DNA of 64,000 nt. Origin: Cheiracanthium punctorium. Lineage: Eukaryota > Arthropoda > Arachnida > Araneae > Cheiracanthiidae. The stretch lies in assembly GCA_038373885.1 (NCBI GenBank), contig JAWZYV010012512.1, positions 126,501 through 190,500 of the forward strand, written 5' to 3'. The stretch's first letter is position 1. The number at the start of each line of letters is the position of its first letter. This document shows positions 20,815 through 32,449 of this stretch, in pieces. The notes under the pieces are model-generated. The model had not been told where the DNA came from and did no database searches. It saw nothing but the letters and a program-made list of their open reading frames with translations. Made by a program: the position numbers and the translations under genes.

Positions 20815-23800
20815 ATGGCAAAGGATATAGAATTATCTTCTAAAATGTAAGTACATCTTTTATGTTATTTAACTGTCATTTACAGTGTTTTTTTTATATA
20901 TTGATTTATGTATTGTTTGTTTATATGACGATGCAACAAAGAATATGCTGCACATGAAATCAGTATTTTTTTTCTACAATTGTGTAAATATTTCGTGAAA
21001 GGTGTTTTTGTCTGCACTTTCTATGTTAGCGATATTTTGAAAGAGAACGTAAATATATTTGCCGTTGCGGCCATTATGTGAAATATTCTTGTACATTTTT
21101 ATTGTGATTGTTATAGTGCACAAAAAATACTGAGTTATTTTTGATATAGTGCACACTAAAAATATAATATCGAAGTTCTTTTTTGGGGGTGGGTGGTGAT
21201 TTCAGCTTCTTAGAAGCAAAGAAGTTTATCTTCATCGCAGTTTATATCAGAAGTTTTAATTTAGTCTCGGAACGTATTTCTAATTTTTTTTTTTTTTGGG
21301 GGGGGGGGAGGGCGAGTATAGAGCTTTTGAAACGTTTAAAGCTCAACTTCATGTGTTTAAAATTAATGTGAAGAAACACAAGAATTACATTCAGTATTAA
21401 GTAGCTAAGAAAATTGGAGGAAATACAAATTGTTATTTTTTTTATTGTTTAGTGGTTAGTCTAGTAGTTAGTTCGCAGCGTACTTTGAGTTTCATTTTGC
21501 ATGTGATATACCATCATTTCAGGGTTGGGTTTTTGACTTCAAAAACTGGTTTTCGACATGACAAGCATCAAAATCTGGTTTAAACCGTCAAAAACTAATT
21601 CATAAAAGAAAGAGAACAATATGCAAACTAATTATGCAGTATATTGCATTAAACTAAATGCTAATTATATTAAAATATAATAATTATACTAGCACATAAG
21701 TTGTGCTCACTAAGAATAATTAGTTTAATACCATTTATATAATACAAATTTATAAATTTAATGTATACAATATTATACATAAAAATTGTATATCAGTGGC
21801 ACAGCCAGAAATTTATCATGTGTGTGTGTGTGGTTACAACTACTGCAACTCACATATATGTATACGTGTGTGTGTGATACGGGAGTGGAGAATATACCTT
21901 TTGTATGACGAAGAATATACTTCTTGTATGACAAAAAATATTCCTCATTGGAGGGGGTTGTGACTCCCCTATCCCCCTTGGCTACGCCACTGATATATGT
22001 AATTAATGAATAATATTCTGCAGTTTTTCAAAAATTTCAAACTAAAGCATGGGTAAACATTTCCTAGAAGAAACATCAAGTTTATTTTTGGTTTAATCTA
22101 AATATCTAAATTGAAAAGGCTTTAAGGAATAGCCAATAGCATAGCAATTTCACTCATTTAGACTAAAGAGATAAAGATCAGATCGTTTTAACTATCAGTA
22201 TACTAAAGTTTTCCATTCAAAATAGAATTACTAAAAAATTTTGGGACTTGGATGCTATGAGTAAGCACATCTTTACAAAGTACATAATGGTCTTGCTTCT
22301 TAAAAATAAATAAACCTGATAGATGTAAACAAAGTAAGCATTTTTCACTGATTATAGTGCTTTATTTTTCTAAATATTAATTGATTAATTCATTACAGAT
22401 ATTGAAGTACAAGCTATTTTGCAATAAAGTAAAACACTTAAAAGTATTGTTTATTTTTTCCACTCAATATTTGAGGTTTTTGACAGTTTTTGACATGATG
22501 GTTTAAACCATGGTTAAAACTGTCAAAAACTAGCCAACCCTGCATCATTTGTTTCCATCGCATAACTTTTACTACTTTAAAAATCTCAATTTTTTTTCTG
22601 CTGGAGCCCAATCATGACCCACAGCAAATTTTAGTTAATGAAATTTGTAACACATATCTTGTATCTTGATTATCAAATTTATAATTTTAGAAAAGTTGGT
22701 CACGAGATATTTTGATATGGCGTGCCATACCTAAGATTTTATTTTGTTGAGGACTGTGTATCAAATTGTAACCTAAGTTTCGTCTGTAAGCTAAGTAAAC
22801 AGTCAGATATTCGGGGGGGGGTGGCTTACAGTTGCCTTAACCACCAGTCTGGATACGTGCCTTAGTTCGTTATATACTGGGTTTGCTATAAGAGTTCGAC
22901 TGTATAGGAGAGATGAGAAATGATGATCTATCATATAATGAAATATGGTTATTTTTCCCGTGGTTTTCTCCAGTTGTTGTAATGTGAATATTCCTTCTCG
23001 GTCCAAAGGCATTCTCCCCCCCCCCCAGGGGTTGCATTTCAGTTTTTCATTTGGTTGTGCAACTGCACCCCCTATTTGCCACCCCTGATCCCCCCATTAC
23101 GCAGATAACTTTTGTAGTTTTGCTGTAATTAAAAGCAGCCTTGTGGACACTATTAACAGAGAATTGCATTATCTAAAATTATTCGAACTCAGTTACAGAC
23201 AGCGCTCGAAAGTTGTGGTTGTCTGCTTACCCAGGGCAGTCAGATTTTTAAACGGGCAAGTAAAACAAAGAATTCAGTTGCCCTCTGGGCAACCAAAAAG
23301 AAAAGAATTTTCTTTCAGGGTAATTATCAAAAAGAGTAGAAAGAAAGAAACTACTATTGTTTTATCTTCAGTGTGCTCGTTTCCTATTTGTTTACAAGCA
23401 GCCTATCACCGTCAAGAGAATTCTGCCATCATAGTCAAATCATACGTAGTCAAAAATCCATTTTTCATAGTAACGGCCGCAATTTAAAAAAAAAAAATTG
23501 TATAGCAAAAGTTGCATGGGCAACAAACTGTACTTGGGGGCGACCAAAATAATTTCAGAGATTGCCCGAGGGGCAGCACAAAAAGAAAACAAAACACAAG
23601 ATTATACCCTTAGTTACAGACATTGCGGATAAGTTATTTGTAAAAATATTTCATGTTAATGTACGGGCTATTTTGCTTCAATATTGTCATTTGTAAAACT
23701 TTCTGTTTTGACTTCACCCCCTTTTTAATTAGTTTTTCTTTCTACAGAAAAAAGAAGTCCTCCCATGTTACGTGTGTCCTTTATGACACAGCTAGAGTGA

Positions 23801-25532
23801 AAGAACCTGAACGCCAATATCATAGGTTTCCGAAAGACCCAATAATGTAAGTGTTAATTTTAGTAAGAGTATACCATGTGTTACTCATTTTGTAATGAAG
23901 CTATCAACAAATTCTTTATGTATGGTAATGTACAATGTAGGGATGCACCGAATATTCGGTATACTGGCAGTATACCTATTCGATTGTATACCGTGACGGT
24001 TCGGCCAAATACTTAAATATTCGACAACCGAATAGTAAACAAATTTAAGTATTCCCCAATTAGTAAACAAATACATATTTTTTATATCAGGAATGAAAGA
24101 TATAGTATAGTACCACAGTACTAAATTGATTCAAGTTGTTACTAATATCACATGTGAATAAGCGTTAGAAACCCGTATAAAGTCCCCCTACCAAGGCACC
24201 CCCATCCTTGGCAGATAGTCCTAACGTAGCATTCCACAATCACACACAAAAAAAAAAAAAACAATATCCCAATGAAATTAGTTTTAATGTAAGAGAAAAC
24301 ACTCAGATGTTAAATTTGAATTTTGTTGCTTTTCAGTTTTTCTTAAATCATGACACATTGCATTAACCTGTGCTATTACTAACTGATTTAAATTTGAAAC
24401 AGTAATCAGGAAAAAAAAAAAAGAACTCATAACATTAAGGTAATTAACTTCTAAAGTAATCAATATGCTTATTCATTAGGGATGAGAATTCATTTGTGGT
24501 GAATAGTCACTGTTATGCCATAAAAGTGTCATTTGTTTATATTTAAATTCTAGATTTCCCTATAAAAACAATTTTATGGAAATTTACCTTCCATGGCCAA
24601 CCTAAAATTGCTACTTACGTATTATCCCGGTGGTCATTCCAGCCAAACTATTTTTCCGTCAAACGAGTTGCCAAACTGTTGCCCCAATCGTATTCAAAAC
24701 CATTAATAATTTCATATGTCCAGCATTTCTCTTGGCAAAAAAATTGCTCGTCTTGGCGGACTGCCGGGATAATACGTAAGTACCCTAAAATTTATCACTA
24801 ACAGTCTGTTATCTGTTATTACTTTTTTTTTTCTCTACCAAGTCTAAGCAAATTTTGGGTGCCACTCAGGGGCGTAGCCAAGGGGGGGAAGGTAGGGGGG
24901 TCATCCCCCCATGAAAAATTTTACACGTATACATATATATGAGTTGTAGTAGTCGTAACCCCCCTATGAAAAATTTCTGGCTACGCCCCTGGTGCCACTA
25001 ATAATACTTAACTCAAACTAAAACCCAATCTAATTAAAAATTATTGGATCTGGGATCAAACTTGCTAGTTAGTATTGTTTCATTAATTAATTAAAAAACT
25101 AGTATAAAACAGCATACTATACCATTTTGATATGTTTTGAAATGAGCAATGTATTTTTTAATTAATAGTTTTTCCAATATCAATGGTTTAAAATATTCAT
25201 CAATTTTATTTTTTTTCTACTGTCAATTATTTTAAGAGTAAAAGAGAGTAACAAAAAGTCAAATCTGATTCTTCCGCTAATTATTAATATAAAAATGCAA
25301 AATTTCCTGATTTTGATGGGGGAACTTACTAATTTCATTCTGATAATTTAAACCTTTAAGCAAACCATGTGGTTAAAATATTTTAGCTAATTTTATCGTG
25401 TAGCAATTACATGTCTGAAAAGCTTTCTTTTTTCTTTCTTTTGTAGCGGCTGCTGCTTTGAAGTTTAAGGAGAAGGACAAGGAGGTTTTGGCAAATATGT
25501 TTGGTCGAAGTTTAGCTGAAGCACCTGATTAG
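20815..25532 (+). CDS. spliced THAP-like gene inside the DNA transposon (partial model)
   Basis: Proposed exons: 20815-20846 (ATG; MAKDIELSSK, donor AT|GTAAGT), 23748-23846 (acceptor TTTCTTTCTACAG, donor AAT|GTAAGTG) and a last exon 25447-25532 (acceptor TTTTGTAG; KDKEVLANMFGRSLAEAPD, stop, AATAAA at 25533). Exon 2 continues exon 1 in phase and encodes CVLYDTARVKEPERQYHRFPKDP. RVKEPERQ-HRFPKDP is typical of THAP zinc fingers, but the second Cys of the CxxC pair is not visible. Exon 2 to the last exon does not join in a productive phase, so at least one exon is missing from this model or the gene is broken. It is the transposon's own gene or a captured one. Confidence 0.5.
21520..22542. mobile_element. 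1.0-kb non-autonomous hAT element, TSD CATCATTT
   Basis: CAGGGTTGGGTTTTTGAC (21520) pairs with GTCAAAAACTAGCCAACCCTG-type right end (to 22542). CATCATTT is exact on both sides (21512-21519, 22543-22550). Just inside, TTTTGACAGTTTTTGAC and GGTTTAAACC repeats lie near both ends. No gene; a MITE is nested at 21794-21992. Confidence 0.9.
21794..21992. mobile_element. CAGTGGCGTAGCCA-type MITE (copy 2)
   Basis: Starts CAGTGGCACAGCCAGAAATT and ends CTTGGCTACGCCACTG. Contains GT microsatellites and a TATACTTCTTGTATGAC duplication. Flanking octamers are only partly alike (TTGTATAT/ATATATGT). Confidence 0.82.
24610..24783. mobile_element. 174-bp TTACGTATTATCCCGG MITE, 9-bp TSD (copy A)
   Basis: CCTAAAATT flanks both sides (24601-24609, 24784-24792). 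The termini CTTACGTATTATCCCGG and CCGGGATAATACGTAAG are inverted repeats, and most of the element can fold on itself. A 9-bp duplication is characteristic of Mutator-like elements. Related copies are at 50978-51140, 51459-51635 and 51821-51980. Confidence 0.85.
24867..24991. mobile_element. CAGGGGCGTAGCCA MITE, 8-bp TSD (copy 3)
   Basis: 125 bp between exact GTGCCACT duplications (24859-24866, 24992-24999). Termini CAGGGGCGTAGCCA and TGGCTACGCCCCTG are perfect inverted repeats. This is the best preserved of three copies and places the family in hAT. Confidence 0.92.
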
Positions 25533-25996
25533 AATAAAAAAAAGATTCGTGTTTCAGATTGTTTCTTAACATTTGATATTGTGGACAATTATACTGAAAA
25601 CTTATAAAGATAATTTTGTTTTTAAAAATAAAATATGAAAATCTGTTTCATGTAATTTTTTGGAAAGAAAACTTAATTTGAAGTGTGTTTATAATTAGGG
25701 ATATTTAAAATATTAAAAATGTACAGTACTAATTTTTTACCAGTGTTAATCCTTTTCCAGTAAGCTGTTTAAAGCGCATTTTGTTTTGCATGAATTAAAA
25801 CTTAAATTAGTTTTTAAAATTCACAATTGTGCAATTTTAAGCATTACTCAATTTTAATAGCATTTCCAATTTAATGAAAATCTTAAAATATAGCCCAAAA
25901 AAGATTTTAATCCATTTATTTCAAATCAAAATTTATTTATTTTAATATTTTCTTCTGTTGTTTACAACCAATAATATTTGCTTTTCGATCAAGTTA

Positions 25997-26426
25997 CAGT
26001 AGAACACTGATTATCCAAGGTGGTCAGAATCAAACATGCCTCGGATAACACTGACAATCATAATCACAATTACAGTTTTAAACATACTGCAGATCATGTC
26101 CAGACTTCGAAACGATTACAGTCAAATGTAATTCGCTATAAGAATGCTATTTTATAAATTCTACAGAAATAGTGTAATAAAATTGCATTACTTCAGAATT
26201 TTCGGAATATTTGATTTCACTAAGATCAAGATTACTACTTTTTTGCAAATTTAACAGTAACCGGTCATAATCCTTTTAGGAATTGGCCATAGTCGTAATC
26301 CTTATCAATTCTTGTAATCAATTGCAGATGGATGTGTAATCATCCGAAGTCTGATCATGAATCTTTTACATTAACCAAGGTGTCACATTGAATATCATGG
26401 AGCATTGCATAACCAAGGTTCTACTG
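25997..26426. mobile_element. 430-bp pogo/Tigger-type MITE
   Basis: CAGTAGAACACTGATTATCC (25997) and CCAAGGTTCTACTG (to 26426) are diverged inverted repeats of the CAGTAGAACCTCGATTATCC class. TA flanks both ends. Confidence 0.8.
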
Positions 26427-27239
26427 TACTTTGAAACATTATAAAGAAATGTATTTAATCACTCGTAACTGGAATTATCATTCACCCCTCTTGTAATTTT
26501 TAATGAAATCCAAAGGCTTAAGAGATTAACTTTCAATACAAATATATTGAAAATGAATTCATTGTATCTAAGATGCATTAGTGCTTCATTGAAATTAATA
26601 TAAATTAGGGGGGGGAAATAACCTCCAATGGCAAATTACATTTTGTGGGAAACGTTTCAAGGTAAGTACAGAGTAAAAAAAAAAGAAATATGAGCATATT
26701 ACTGGAATATTTTTTCTTTAATAGTTATTATTTTACTCGAAGAAAAGCTCTATTTATACTTCCTGCCCCCTCCCTTTTCCCTTTACACATATGGCAAACA
26801 TTTATTGTATACTTTGAAATTGGTCATAACTCCCACAATCTTTCTGAAAAATTCTAGATAAACTGTGTTGACCAAAGAAAAGAGTATGCAGTTTGATTTA
26901 ACACTGAGGTTGTTATAGCAGAGCTGTATTAATTAAAAGTATATTGTCTTTGTGGATTTTATGAGTAGTGGCTACTATAAAATCCAAAGTAAATTTTATA
27001 TTCTATAGGTGATTATAAAATAGCTGCCTATAGTAAAAGTTTCAACTATTTGTTCAAGCTTTTAATTGCACTCTACAATATAAATTGCTGCAAAATTTGA
27101 GTATTAAAGGCCTTTACGTTCTCCAAAAGGTGAGTCAAGAATGTGTGTGAAGAACGATCTTTTAGCACCATCAAATGCAAACTCGTACAAAAAAATTTTT
27201 CCCAGTCATTAAAAAAAAAAAAAAATGTTTCCGCTAACT

Positions 27240-27577
27240 TATTAAAGCATCAGGTCAATATTGTATGCTTGGACTCCTGTTTGTGAGGAAAAATTTTGAT
27301 TGTAAAAGAAATTGGGGGGGGGGGACTTGACTAATTAATATTTCCCATGTAGACATTTTTTTGGTTTGAAATTATAACTCAAAAGAGAATTTTTTAATGC
27401 TTTATTTCATGTTAAAGCATTAAAAAATTCTATTTCGAGTTATAATTTCAAACCAAAAAAATGTCTACATGTGAAATATTAATTAGTCAAGTCCCCCCCT
27501 CCCCCCCAATTTCTTTTACAATCAATATTTTACCTCACAAATAGGAGTCCAAGTATATAATATTGACCTGATGCTTA
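27240..27577. repeat. near-perfect 340-bp palindrome
   Basis: Arms 27240-27405 and 27412-27577 are reverse complements with few mismatches, from TTAAAGCATCAGGTCAATAT to its complement. The centre is AATGCTTTA-TTTCATG-TTAAAGCATT. G and C homopolymers in opposite arms pair. The transcript would be one long hairpin. It is probably a MITE or the product of a replication inversion; no target duplication was found. Confidence 0.9.
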
Positions 27578-27599
27578 TAGGGCTGATGGGAGAAACATG

Positions 27600-27845
27600 A
27601 AAACAATATTCAGAAATGTTGGACACCAATATTGCTCAATGTCAAAAAATAATATTTAGGAATATCAGAAAAAGATATTCCTGGATATCTGAAAACAATA
27701 TTCAGAAATGTTGGAAACTAATATTGCTCAATGTCAAAAAATAATATTTACAAATATCAAAAAAAGATATTCCTGGATATCTGAAAACAATATTCAGAAA
27801 TGTTAAACTGATATCTCTGAATGTCAAAAAATAATATTCAGGAAT
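27600..27845. repeat. right subterminal tandem array of the 7.6-kb transposon
   Basis: Units of about 110 bp: AAACAATATTCAGAAATGTT...AATATTGCTCAATGTC...AATATCAGAAAAAGATATTC...TGGATATCTG, repeated about 2.3 times, ending 77 bp before the terminus. Confidence 0.8.
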
Positions 27846-27922
27846 ATCATTTAGGGGGGGTCCATTTAATATTGCCCAATATTGTAATTTTGATATTGGG
27901 CAATATCTCTGTGCTACCTGGG

Positions 27923-28460
27923 TAAGTGAAGATTATTTTTTTCTTCTTCCCGGCAGTATTGGGCGAAATATTGCTCGCCAGGTGGTTGACGAAATTCCTC
28001 ATCGCTGCGTGTAATCGCAAGTGTTTTAATGCAGTACGGAATCTCAAGTGTTTATTTTTTCAAATCATCAAGAGTGTGCTTGTCAAGGCGTATGTAATCT
28101 GCGCTGTGTTTTCTTCCGGTCGTGTGCATTCTAAAGTGTGCTTACACTTTGTGTGTGTTGCAAGTGCCGCTTCGTCTAAGTGCGCGTGCTTGCCCCAAAA
28201 CGCATTTTTTTACACGTGCGCAAGCACAAGTGATACCGTGCGTAAGTGTGTGCAAGTGAAGCTGTGTTCATGTGTTTTTTCCTGCCCGCGAGTCGTGTTG
28301 TTTTGTAGTGGGCTGTGTCAGCGCAACTCAAGTTGGATATAAACATTTCGTCGCTTCAAAGGTGTTATAGCCAACCCTGGGTGAGTCGTTTCCAATTTAT
28401 TTATTTTTCTTTCTCTTTTATTGCGCTGCTTGTATTTGATACCCCTCGTGTTGTTTTGAC
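27923..28460 (+). other. retrotransposon leader, right of the transposon insertion
   Basis: Untranslated leader of the Ty3/gypsy element, continuing 20160-20280. GTGT/CAAGTG-rich. The frame at 27926-28342 has no domain and I do not call it. Confidence 0.65.
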
Positions 28461-29237
28461 ATGTCTCTGCCTTGTGAAAATGCCAGTACCGGCCCTACCC
28501 AGTTAGCACGTGTTGCTGTTAAACCTCCCCCATTTTGTCGTACCGACGCCTCGCTATGGTTTACCCAACTAGATGCACAATTTAAATTAGGCGGAATCAC
28601 CGCCAATGACACCCAATTTTACACGGCGATCTCAGCTTTGGAATCGGAAGTGTTACAATCGGTACGGGAGCTTGTCCTTAATCCCCCACCAACCGACAAA
28701 TACAAGTCTCTTAAAGCCAAAATAATTGCCGTATACGCGGAGTCGGAGACTGTAAAAATTAAACACTTGCTCCAAGATCTGCAACTTGGCGATATGAGGC
28801 CTTCCCAGCTGATGTCTAAGATGTCTGACTTATCCGCCGGTAGTTTAAGTGACAACATTCTTAAAACTTTGTGGATGAATTGCCTACCATCTAACACTCA
28901 GGCCATACTTGCTGCCAGTAGCGAACCGCTCAACAACCTTGCCGGCATAGCCAATAAAATTCACGAGTTAGCTACTCCGGTGCACGTACACGAGTTGCAG
29001 GCTCCAGGTCCCAGTATTGCAACATTACAAGCGCAAATAGACCAGCTTACAAAGCAAGTTGCTCATTTATGCTCTGTGCAACAGCAGCAGCCGCAGCGGG
29101 GTCGACCTTCTTTCCGTCAGCGGTCCAGGTCTCGACGTAACTCAAAAAAGCGATACAAAGATCCCCCGGCAGATGTTTGTTTTTACCATCATAACTTCGG
29201 TGCAAAGGCCCGGAAATGTACCCTCCCTGTAATTTAA
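28461..29237 (+). CDS. gag: Ty3/gypsy gag polyprotein
   Basis: 258-codon ORF from a true ATG. The first two-thirds match the arthropod gag-like domain: FWFTQLDAQF-like ASLWFTQLDAQFKLGGI near residue 30, LHLLQDLQLGDMRPSQLM-like KHLLQDLQLGDMRPSQLMSKM near 100, LWMNCLPSNTQAIL near 138. A basic, Gln/Arg/Ser-rich stretch (about 205-232) suits nucleic-acid binding, and CFYHHNFGAKARKC stands where a zinc knuckle ends gag in this clade. The ORF stops at 29235-29237 just after KCTLPVI, and pol resumes 36 bases later in the same frame; between them the sequence is frame-shifted. Confidence 0.9.
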   Translation: MSLPCENASTGPTQLARVAVKPPPFCRTDASLWFTQLDAQFKLGGITANDTQFYTAISALESEVLQSVRELVLNPPPTDKYKSLKAKIIAVYAESETVKIKHLLQDLQLGDMRPSQLMSKMSDLSAGSLSDNILKTLWMNCLPSNTQAILAASSEPLNNLAGIANKIHELATPVHVHELQAPGPSIATLQAQIDQLTKQVAHLCSVQQQQPQRGRPSFRQRSRSRRNSKKRYKDPPADVCFYHHNFGAKARKCTLPVI

Positions 29238-32200
29238 AGATTCGGAAAACTTAATCGGCCATCGCTCGAAGCCGTGAGCGAGTGCGGCCGATCCATTGCG
29301 CGCCTCTTTGTCGTTGATAAAACCTCTGGCCTAAAATTTTTAGTTGACACCGGGGCTGACGTATCTGTCGTTCCTCCGCTGTCCCATGAGCGAAAAGGGT
29401 CCGCCAGCAAACTCGAGCTGTTTGCCGCAAACGGTTCCCCCATCAAAACCTTTGGTGAACGTCTGTTACAGGTCGATTTGGGCTTACGGAGAAAATTCCA
29501 ATGGCCTTTCATTATTGCGTCGGTGTCACACCCTATTATCGGCGCAGATTTTCTGCATAGATTTGCACTGTTGGTCGACATTAAAAATCGTCGCCTTGTG
29601 GACACTGTGACAAACCTCCCATACCCAGGTTTTTTTCGTAACAGCACGAATTTCGGCGTCAAACTTATTTCTGGAGCTACTCCGTATCATGAGCTGCTTA
29701 GGAAATTTCCTTTGATAACACGTCCTGTTATGGGACACAGCCAACCTAAACACAATGTTACTCATCACATTGAGACGTCCGGACAGCCAATTTGCTCTAA
29801 GCCGAGGCGTCTCCCTCCTAACAAGCTGAAAGCCGCGAAAGATGAGTTTTCTTATTTGCTCGAGCAGGGCCTTTGTCGCCCCTCGAAAAGTCCATGGGCC
29901 AGCCCGCTCCACTTAGTTAAAAAGCGCAATGGCGACTGGCGCCCGTGTGGTGATTACCGGCGTTTAAACGCTGTCACCGTGCCAGATCGGTACCCTGTCC
30001 CTCACATCCAGGACTGTATGCAGGTGTTGGACGGTAAAACTATATTTTCCACTCTTGATCTCCAGCGTGCATACCATCAAATTCCAATCAACCCTACCGA
30101 TATTCCGAAGACTGCCGTAACAACACCCTTTGGTCTCTTCGAATTCCCCGTAATGACCTTTGGCCTCTGCAACGCGGCGCAGACCTTTCAACGCTTCATC
30201 CATCAGGTTTTATTCGGGTTAGATTTCTGCGTTCCGTATTTTGATGACGTCTTAGTCGCATCGGCTTCGGAGCAAGAGCACTTGACTGACCTTCGCGCGG
30301 TGTTTGAACGGTTCCAGGAATACGGCGTTAGTCTTAACCCATCTAAATGCGTTTTCGGTCAACTCAAGGTATCTTTCCTTGGCCACGAAATTTCAGCCGA
30401 CGGCGTTCGACCTCTCATGGATAGAGTTGCCGCTGTACGAGATATCCCCGAACCGACTACAATTCAGGAGTTGCGTCGATTCCTCGCTATGCTGAATTTT
30501 TACCGTCGTTTTCTTCCGCACGCTGCTACCACTCAAGCTCCTCTAAATGCCTGTTTGGTAGGCAGTAAAAAGAAAGACAAGCGTCCTATTGCTTGGACTC
30601 CCGAAGTGCGTGAAGCATTTCAAAAATGCATAAGTGACTTAATTTTTGCCACCGTCCTGCAATACCCGTCGGCGTCTAAGCCCCTTTCCCTTATGGTAGA
30701 TGCGTCCAGCTATGCTTTAGGAGCAGTTTTGCAGCAAAACGATCAGGGCACCTGGAAGCCTCTCGCTTATTTTTCCAAAAAACTTTCCTCAACCCAGACG
30801 CTTTACAGTGCGTACGACCGCGAACTTTTGGCGATCTACGCCGCCATCAAATACTTTCGTCACTTCCTGGAAGGACGTAACTTTACTATTTTTACAGATC
30901 AATAACCCCTAATCTTTGCGTTTAAACAGCGGTCCGACAAAGCATCCCCTCGCCAGCTGCGACACCTCGATTTTATCAGCCAATTTACGACAGATATTCG
31001 CCATATTGATGGTGCCGAAAATGTCGTCGCCGATGCTCTGTCCCGCATAGAGGAAATTTCGATGCCCTCGTCAACCGATTTCATAGCTCTGGCAAACGAA
31101 CAGAAACAGGATTCGGAGCTTCAAGCCCTCCTACAAAATACAACCGGTAGTAGTCTGAATCTCCAGCCCATGAAGCTCGCTCCTGATACATCACTTTATT
31201 GTGATATTCAGGGCAGTAAGATCAGACCTTACGTTCCTGCGAGGTTCCGACGTGCCATCTTCAATAACTTGCATCGTCAGTCTCACCCTGGGATAAAAGC
31301 TTCAAGGAAGTTAGTGCAACAGCGTTTTGTGTGGCCAGAAATGTTAAAAGACATTGGCGAGTGGACACGTGCATGCATTGAGTGCCAGAAATCAAAAATC
31401 CATAGGCACACTCACAGCCCACTACAAAGATTTGAGTTGCCAAATTACCGCTTTCAACAAGTGCATATCGATTTAGTTGGACCTCTACCTCCATCTAATG
31501 GATTTTCTTATTTGCTCACTTGCATCGATCGTTTCTCACGCTGGCCCGAGGCAATTCCCATAGTAGACATTTCTGCCGACACTGTTGCCAAACAATTTTA
31601 TAGCTTGTGGATTGCGCGTTTTGGAGTTCCGGAGCGAATCACCACCGACCAAGGTCGTCAGTTCGAGTCCTTGCTTTTTACGGCGTTAACCAAGCTCCTG
31701 GGCACTCACAGAGTACGCACTAGCCCGTATCATCCGCGCTCTAACGGCATTGTCGAAAATTTTCATCGCTCATTGAAGCAGTCAATACGATGTCATACTT
31801 CGATTCAATGGACCGACGTTCCTCCCACAGTCTTACTTGGTCTGCGCTCCGCCATTAAGGGGATATCGGTGCTTCTGCTGCCGAGTTGGTGTACGGCACC
31901 AGTCTCTCTGCCCGGAGAATTCATGCAAGAGGACAGTTCACCCACATCCTGTGCCGACCAGCAAACATTCGTGCAAAAGTTAAAAGCCTACATGTCAGCT
32001 GTTCGCCCCGTACCCAACAGCGCCCATTGCTCAAAAACTGTGTTTGTGAATAAAGACTTGCAGAACTCTTCGCATGTGTTCCTGCGATATGATGCGTCAA
32101 GGACTGCTTTCGCACCCACGTATACCGGACCCCACAAAGTCCTCGAACGAAATGTAAACACTTTTAAAATTTTGGTAAACAACAAGGAGTCTGTTATAAA

Positions 32201-32420
32201 CATTGGCCGCCTCAAACCCGCATTTATCTGGGCTCCTGAACGTACGGACAATGCTTCACCGGCCGACCGTAAAGAATGTCCATCAGGAACAGTGTCAACG
32301 CCCACATCCTCCGTAACTCCACCTCCGACTGTGACCAAACCATCATCCTGCATCACGTCACCTCCGGCTGTTACTACACGTTCTGGTCGGAGAGTGCGTT
32401 TCAATTCAAAATATTTGTGA
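29238..32420 (+). pseudogene. pol: Ty3/gypsy pol: protease, RT, RNase H, integrase (disabled)
   Basis: Two open blocks, 29274-30905 and 30906-32420, in one frame, separated by TAA at 30903-30905 inside RNase H. Protease: FLVDTGAD (residue 25 of the first block). [11 protein letters not shown] (322-330), with DLQRAYHQI and [12 protein letters not shown] before it. RNase [14 protein letters not shown] (from 474), DRELLAIY. Integrase, numbered from 31062: HHCC finger H71/H75/C105/C108; D137 (VHIDLVGPL), D196 (TTDQGRQFE), E232 (NGIVENFHR), the D,D35E spacing. About 31859-31912 is read in a shifted frame between two compensating indels. Domain order PR-RT-RH-IN is Ty3/gypsy. No envelope gene follows. 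I saw no chromodomain. Confidence 0.93.
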
Positions 32421-32433
32421 AAGTTTCGTGGTC

Positions 32434-32449
32434 ACTGGAGGGGGAGTAC
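32434..32449 (+). promoter_or_regulatory. polypurine tract
   Basis: ACTGGAGGGGGAGTAC directly precedes the 3' LTR and is purine-rich, as needed to prime plus-strand synthesis. Confidence 0.85.

Larger units (their letters stand above)
20281..27922. mobile_element. 7.6-kb DNA transposon with CCCAGGTAGCACA termini, THAP-like gene and subterminal arrays
   Basis: The left terminus CCCAGGTAGCACAAAGATAT (20281) and the right terminus (complement, to 27922) match at 21 of 22 bases. Flanks read TTA|element|TAA, i.e. a TA duplication. Subterminal regions repeat GAATATC/GATATTC motifs (20543-20690; 27600-27845). Inside are MITEs and a spliced reading frame with a THAP-like motif. A TA/AT duplication plus THAP recalls IS4EU/ISL2EU elements, but I see no transposase domain, so the superfamily is open. 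Confidence 0.8.

Noticed and set aside
23026..23086. 61-bp CAGGGGTTGC...TGCCACCCCTG unit as a MITE
   Set aside because: Short inverted ends in C/G homopolymer surroundings, no measurable duplication; could be chance.
23143..23487. 114-residue ORF inside the 7.6-kb transposon
   Set aside because: No domain, no splice logic with the THAP-like exons, and the sequence looks like decayed repeat DNA.
23942..24040. AGGGATGCACCGAATATTCGG as a full hAT MITE
   Set aside because: Only one terminus-like sequence is seen; no inverted partner or 8-bp duplication could be paired with it.
27926..28342. Cysteine-rich 138-residue ORF before gag
   Set aside because: Lies in the retrotransposon leader; Cys/Val/Ser bias comes from GTGT/TGTG-rich DNA, with no signal or domain.
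31988..32404. Minus-strand 138-residue ORF over the pol 3' end
   Set aside because: Shadow of the pol frame, which carries recognisable integrase and tail sequence.
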